Shown here: one piece after another, positions 61,840 through 64,000 of the stretch
How positions within the stretch are numbered: the first letter of the stretch is position 1
Layout: each line of letters begins with the position of its first letter
From: Enterocloster bolteae
GTDB lineage: Bacteria > Bacillota > Clostridia > Lachnospirales > Lachnospiraceae
Assembly (NCBI GenBank): GCA_021772025.1
Contig: JAETNT010000004.1
Coordinates: 98,487 to 162,486 of the forward strand
Length of the DNA: 64,000 bases
Reading direction: 5' to 3'
Position numbers and translations under genes: made by a program
Notes under the pieces: generated by a model
Told to the model about the DNA's origin: nothing
The model's input: only the letters and a program-made list of their open reading frames with translations
The model's database searches: none

Positions 61840-63664
61840 CATAAAAAAATATTTGATACCCAACATCCCCTACCTGTTTATCCTGTGGGCCTGTCTGAAA
61901 ATCGGGACAGCCTACCGGCTGGCGGCGGGTACGGATTTCGCCCACAAATTGATCGGGCTGGGCCAGACCATCGGCCCGGCCTTTGCCGACTTCGCCCCGG
62001 GAGTCAATCCCTTTGACTGGCTGATCGGCATCGTGGGGGCGGCGGCGTTCCGTCTGCTGATCTATGTAAAAAGCAAAAACGCTAAAAAATTCCGCCGGGA
62101 TGAAGAGTATGGATCGGCCCGGTGGGGGACGGAAAAAGACATCAAGCCCTTTGTCGATCCAAAGTTTGAAAACAATGTCATTCTGACCGGGACGGAGTTC
62201 CTTACCATGAATACCCGGCCCCAAAACCCGGCCAACGCCCGCAACCTCAACTGCTGTGTCATCGGCTCGTCCGGCTCGGGAAAAACCCGGTTCTGGCTCA
62301 CGCCCCAACTGCTCCAGGCTCATTCCTCTTTCGTGGTGGTCGATCCCAAGGGCGGGGTGCTGTCCCAGGTGGGCGCTTTTCTCCAAAAGAAAAAGGGGTA
62401 TAAGGTCAAGGTATTCAACAGCATTGATTTTTCAAAATCCATGCACTATAACCCGCTGGCCTATATCAAGAACGAGGCCGACATCCTTAAATTTGTGGAT
62501 GCCCTCATTTCCAACACCAAAGGCGAGGGCAAGGAGGGCGACCCGTTCTGGACAAAATCGGAAACTTTGCTTTACTGCGCTTTGATCGCCTATATCATTT
62601 TCGAGGGCCCCGCCGAGGATCGGAACATGAATACTCTGGTGGATATGATTTCCGGTATGGAGGTCAAAGAGGATGATGAGGAATTTATGAACGCCGTGGA
62701 CTATATGTTTTCCGGGCTGGAAAAGAGAAAGCCGGATTGTTTCGCTGTCAAGCAGTACAAAAAGTACAAGCTGGCCAGCGGCAAGACGGCAAAAAGCATT
62801 TTGATTTCCTGCGGGGCCAGACTTGCGCCCTTTGACATCCCCCAGCTCCGGGAGATTATGTCTTATGACGAAATGGAGCTTGACCGCATCGGAGATCGGA
62901 AAACGGCGGTGTTCTTTATTATCTCGGACACCACCCAGACCTATAACTTCCTTGTGGCTCTTGCTTTTTCGCAGATGTTCAATCTCCTGTGCGAGCGGGC
63001 CGACAATGTCCACGGGGGCCGCCTGCCCCACCATGTGCGGGTGCTGTGGGACGAGGCGGCCAACACTGGCCAGGTGCCCCAGCTTGAAAAGATTGTGGCG
63101 GTGATCCGCTCCCGGGAGGTGTCGCTGACCCTCTTTTACCAGCAGTTGGCGCAGTGCAAGGCTATTTATGACAAACACGCTGAGACGATTTTGGGAAATA
63201 TGGACAGCGTGATCTTCCTCGGAGGCCGGGAGGCCAGCACCATCAAGGAAATTTCCGAGAACTGGCTGGGAAAGGCCACTATCTCCATGCAGACCGACAG
63301 CCGCTCCCGTGGCCAGTCGGAAAGCTACAGCCAGAATAACCAGCGGCTGGGCCGGGAGCTGATGACCCCGGCGGAACTGGCAACCATGCCGGGGGACAAG
63401 TGCATTTTGCAGTTGCGGGGCCTGCCCCCGTTCTTCTCCCCCAAATATGATCTGAAAAAGCACCCCAACTACAAATACACGGCTGAGGCCGATAAAATCA
63501 AAAACGCCTTTGACCTTGACAGGCTCATCAACCGCCGCAGGCGGCCCGGGCCGGAGGAACTATGCGAGGTGTATAAGGTGTCCGTGGAGGACAATGGGCT
63601 CACAGGCGAGGACGAGGACATCCTCAACTATGACGATATTGACGATCCGGACGCCTTTGCATAA
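61826..63664 (+). CDS. VirD4/TraG-type type IV coupling protein (TcpA-like)
   Basis: The protein is 612 residues from a GTG at 61826, 6 nt after GGAGG. Two N-terminal membrane segments are followed by Walker A in CVIGSSGSGKTRFWLTP, VVDPKGG, and Walker B in VRVLWDEAANTGQVP. The C-terminus has LGGREASTIKEISENWLGKA and an acidic tail. It is the ATPase that brings the relaxosome to the mating channel. It belongs to the conserved PcfB-coupling protein-Maff2 order of Clostridia ICEs. Confidence 0.93.
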   Translation: MRTDSIKKYLIPNIPYLFILWACLKIGTAYRLAAGTDFAHKLIGLGQTIGPAFADFAPGVNPFDWLIGIVGAAAFRLLIYVKSKNAKKFRRDEEYGSARWGTEKDIKPFVDPKFENNVILTGTEFLTMNTRPQNPANARNLNCCVIGSSGSGKTRFWLTPQLLQAHSSFVVVDPKGGVLSQVGAFLQKKKGYKVKVFNSIDFSKSMHYNPLAYIKNEADILKFVDALISNTKGEGKEGDPFWTKSETLLYCALIAYIIFEGPAEDRNMNTLVDMISGMEVKEDDEEFMNAVDYMFSGLEKRKPDCFAVKQYKKYKLASGKTAKSILISCGARLAPFDIPQLREIMSYDEMELDRIGDRKTAVFFIISDTTQTYNFLVALAFSQMFNLLCERADNVHGGRLPHHVRVLWDEAANTGQVPQLEKIVAVIRSREVSLTLFYQQLAQCKAIYDKHAETILGNMDSVIFLGGREASTIKEISENWLGKATISMQTDSRSRGQSESYSQNNQRLGRELMTPAELATMPGDKCILQLRGLPPFFSPKYDLKKHPNYKYTAEADKIKNAFDLDRLINRRRRPGPEELCEVYKVSVEDNGLTGEDEDILNYDDIDDPDAFA

Positions 63665-63673
63665 ATGGGCTTT

Positions 63674-63688
63674 GGGACAAAGTGTCCC
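63674..63688. repeat. ICE palindrome, copy 4
   Basis: GGGACAAAGTGTCCC followed by CGAAGT, 9 nt after the coupling protein stop. Confidence 0.75.
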
Positions 63689-63701
63689 GAAGTCGGTAAC
63701 T

Positions 63702-63725
63702 GCCGCCAGAAATGGCGGCTTTTTT
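63702..63725 (+). terminator. Terminator/attenuator before the Maff2 gene
   Basis: GCCGCC-AGAAAT-GGCGGC is followed by six T. It lies inside the conjugation gene run, so it may limit downstream expression. Confidence 0.8.
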
Positions 63726-63761
63726 CATAGCCGGGAATATCCCGGAGAAATGGAGGACTAT

Positions 63762-63902
63762 ATGGCATTTTTCGCATCCGCTATCACCACTTTACAGACC
63801 CTTGTGATCGCCCTCGGCGCTGGCCTTGGCGTATGGGGCGTAGTCAATCTTCTGGAGGGCTACGGCTCGGACAACCCTGGCTCAAATGCTCATGTACGGT
63901 AA
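63762..63902 (+). pseudogene. Maff2-family membrane protein, truncated
   Basis: From the ATG at 63762, behind GGAGG, the frame reads MAFFASAITTLQTLVIALGA, then GLGVWGVVNLLEGYGSDNPG, and stops after SNAHVR (46 residues). Maff2 proteins of ICEs begin this way but normally run on with a second hydrophobic segment (~70-80 residues). The break comes right after DNPG at about 63885, and the remaining ~100 nt to the window end do not resemble the family. An insertion, such as a group II intron or IS, beginning near 63885 is suspected. Confidence 0.6.
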
Positions 63903-64000
63903 GGAAGCAAGCAACCGAAAACAAGAGATAGACCGCCAGCACTACACTATTCCGAACCAAAGACCAAAAGATAAGCATTGTGGGAAAATCTAAACTTTTG

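Noticed and set aside
63510..63902. A 130-residue protein overlapping the coupling protein end
   Set aside because: Only the part from 63762 is protein-like (Maff2) and has a ribosome binding site; the rest is out-of-frame coupling protein sequence.

Overview
The window looks like the chromosome of a spore-forming, anaerobic Lachnospiraceae-like Firmicute. The evidence is strong GGAGG ribosome binding sites, PPi-type phosphofructokinase, short clostridial glucose-6-phosphate isomerase, DUF3842, LacI and ROK sugar regulators, a SpoIID-like peptidoglycan-binding protein, and a Clostridia-type integrative conjugative element (ICE). All assignments come from reading the sequence; no database was searched.

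Layout. (1) 1-11.3 kb, minus strand: a cell-surface polysaccharide locus. It has a CDP-polyol pathway (tarI-like cytidylyltransferase, tarJ-like dehydrogenase, pentose-5-phosphate epimerase), a glycerophosphotransferase-like protein cut by the window edge, and decorating or polymerising enzymes (FkbM methyltransferase, WbsX-like, SAM methyltransferase, PIG-L deacetylase, Stealth phosphotransferase, WcbI-like). Five of these carry a similar small Rossmann-like module. (2) 11.9-20 kb: an ABC sugar importer with a sulfatase, class II aldolase and SIS-domain protein, plus a LacI regulator with matching operators; it probably uses a sulfated (amino)sugar. (3) 20-28.1 kb: an operon with PPi-type phosphofructokinase, a triosephosphate isomerase paralogue, a LarA homologue, NagA, a fused PTS IIC-IID permease and a fucose/arabinose-isomerase-like protein. 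(4) 28.3-32.4 kb: an AT-richer cassette with a TIR-domain protein and an SPFH/SHOCT protein, bounded by 33-bp direct repeats and next to an IS3 remnant. (5) 32.5-42.7 kb: ROK regulator, Pgi, DUF3842, class II aldolase, NagB, an SsuABC/TauABC-type transporter, a second LacI regulator and an aldose-epimerase-like protein. The second LacI gene has CAAACGTTTG operators at its own promoter, at the transporter promoter and at the distant phosphofructokinase operon. (6) 43-51 kb: XRE regulator, AzlCD, a radical SAM protein, LeuCD with a divergent LysR gene, IlvC and IlvN. (7) 51-55.1 kb: a sporulation-type gene split by a 2.8-kb element that carries tRNA-Glu, two flavoproteins and a serine recombinase. 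Recombination at a shared 10-bp core would restore the reading frame exactly, as for the sigK skin element. (8) 55-57 kb: an aldo/keto reductase, a tyrosine phosphatase and a decayed integrase. (9) 58.4-64 kb: the GC-rich left part of an ICE (ParB-like, DUF7768-like, ArdA, PcfB-like, VirD4/TraG-like coupling protein, truncated Maff2).

The most notable observations are the skin-like element, the TIR-SPFH cassette, a dispersed ~50-bp repeat that supplies the Shine-Dalgarno sequence of several unrelated genes, a MITE with an 8-bp target duplication, and a four-copy palindrome in the ICE.
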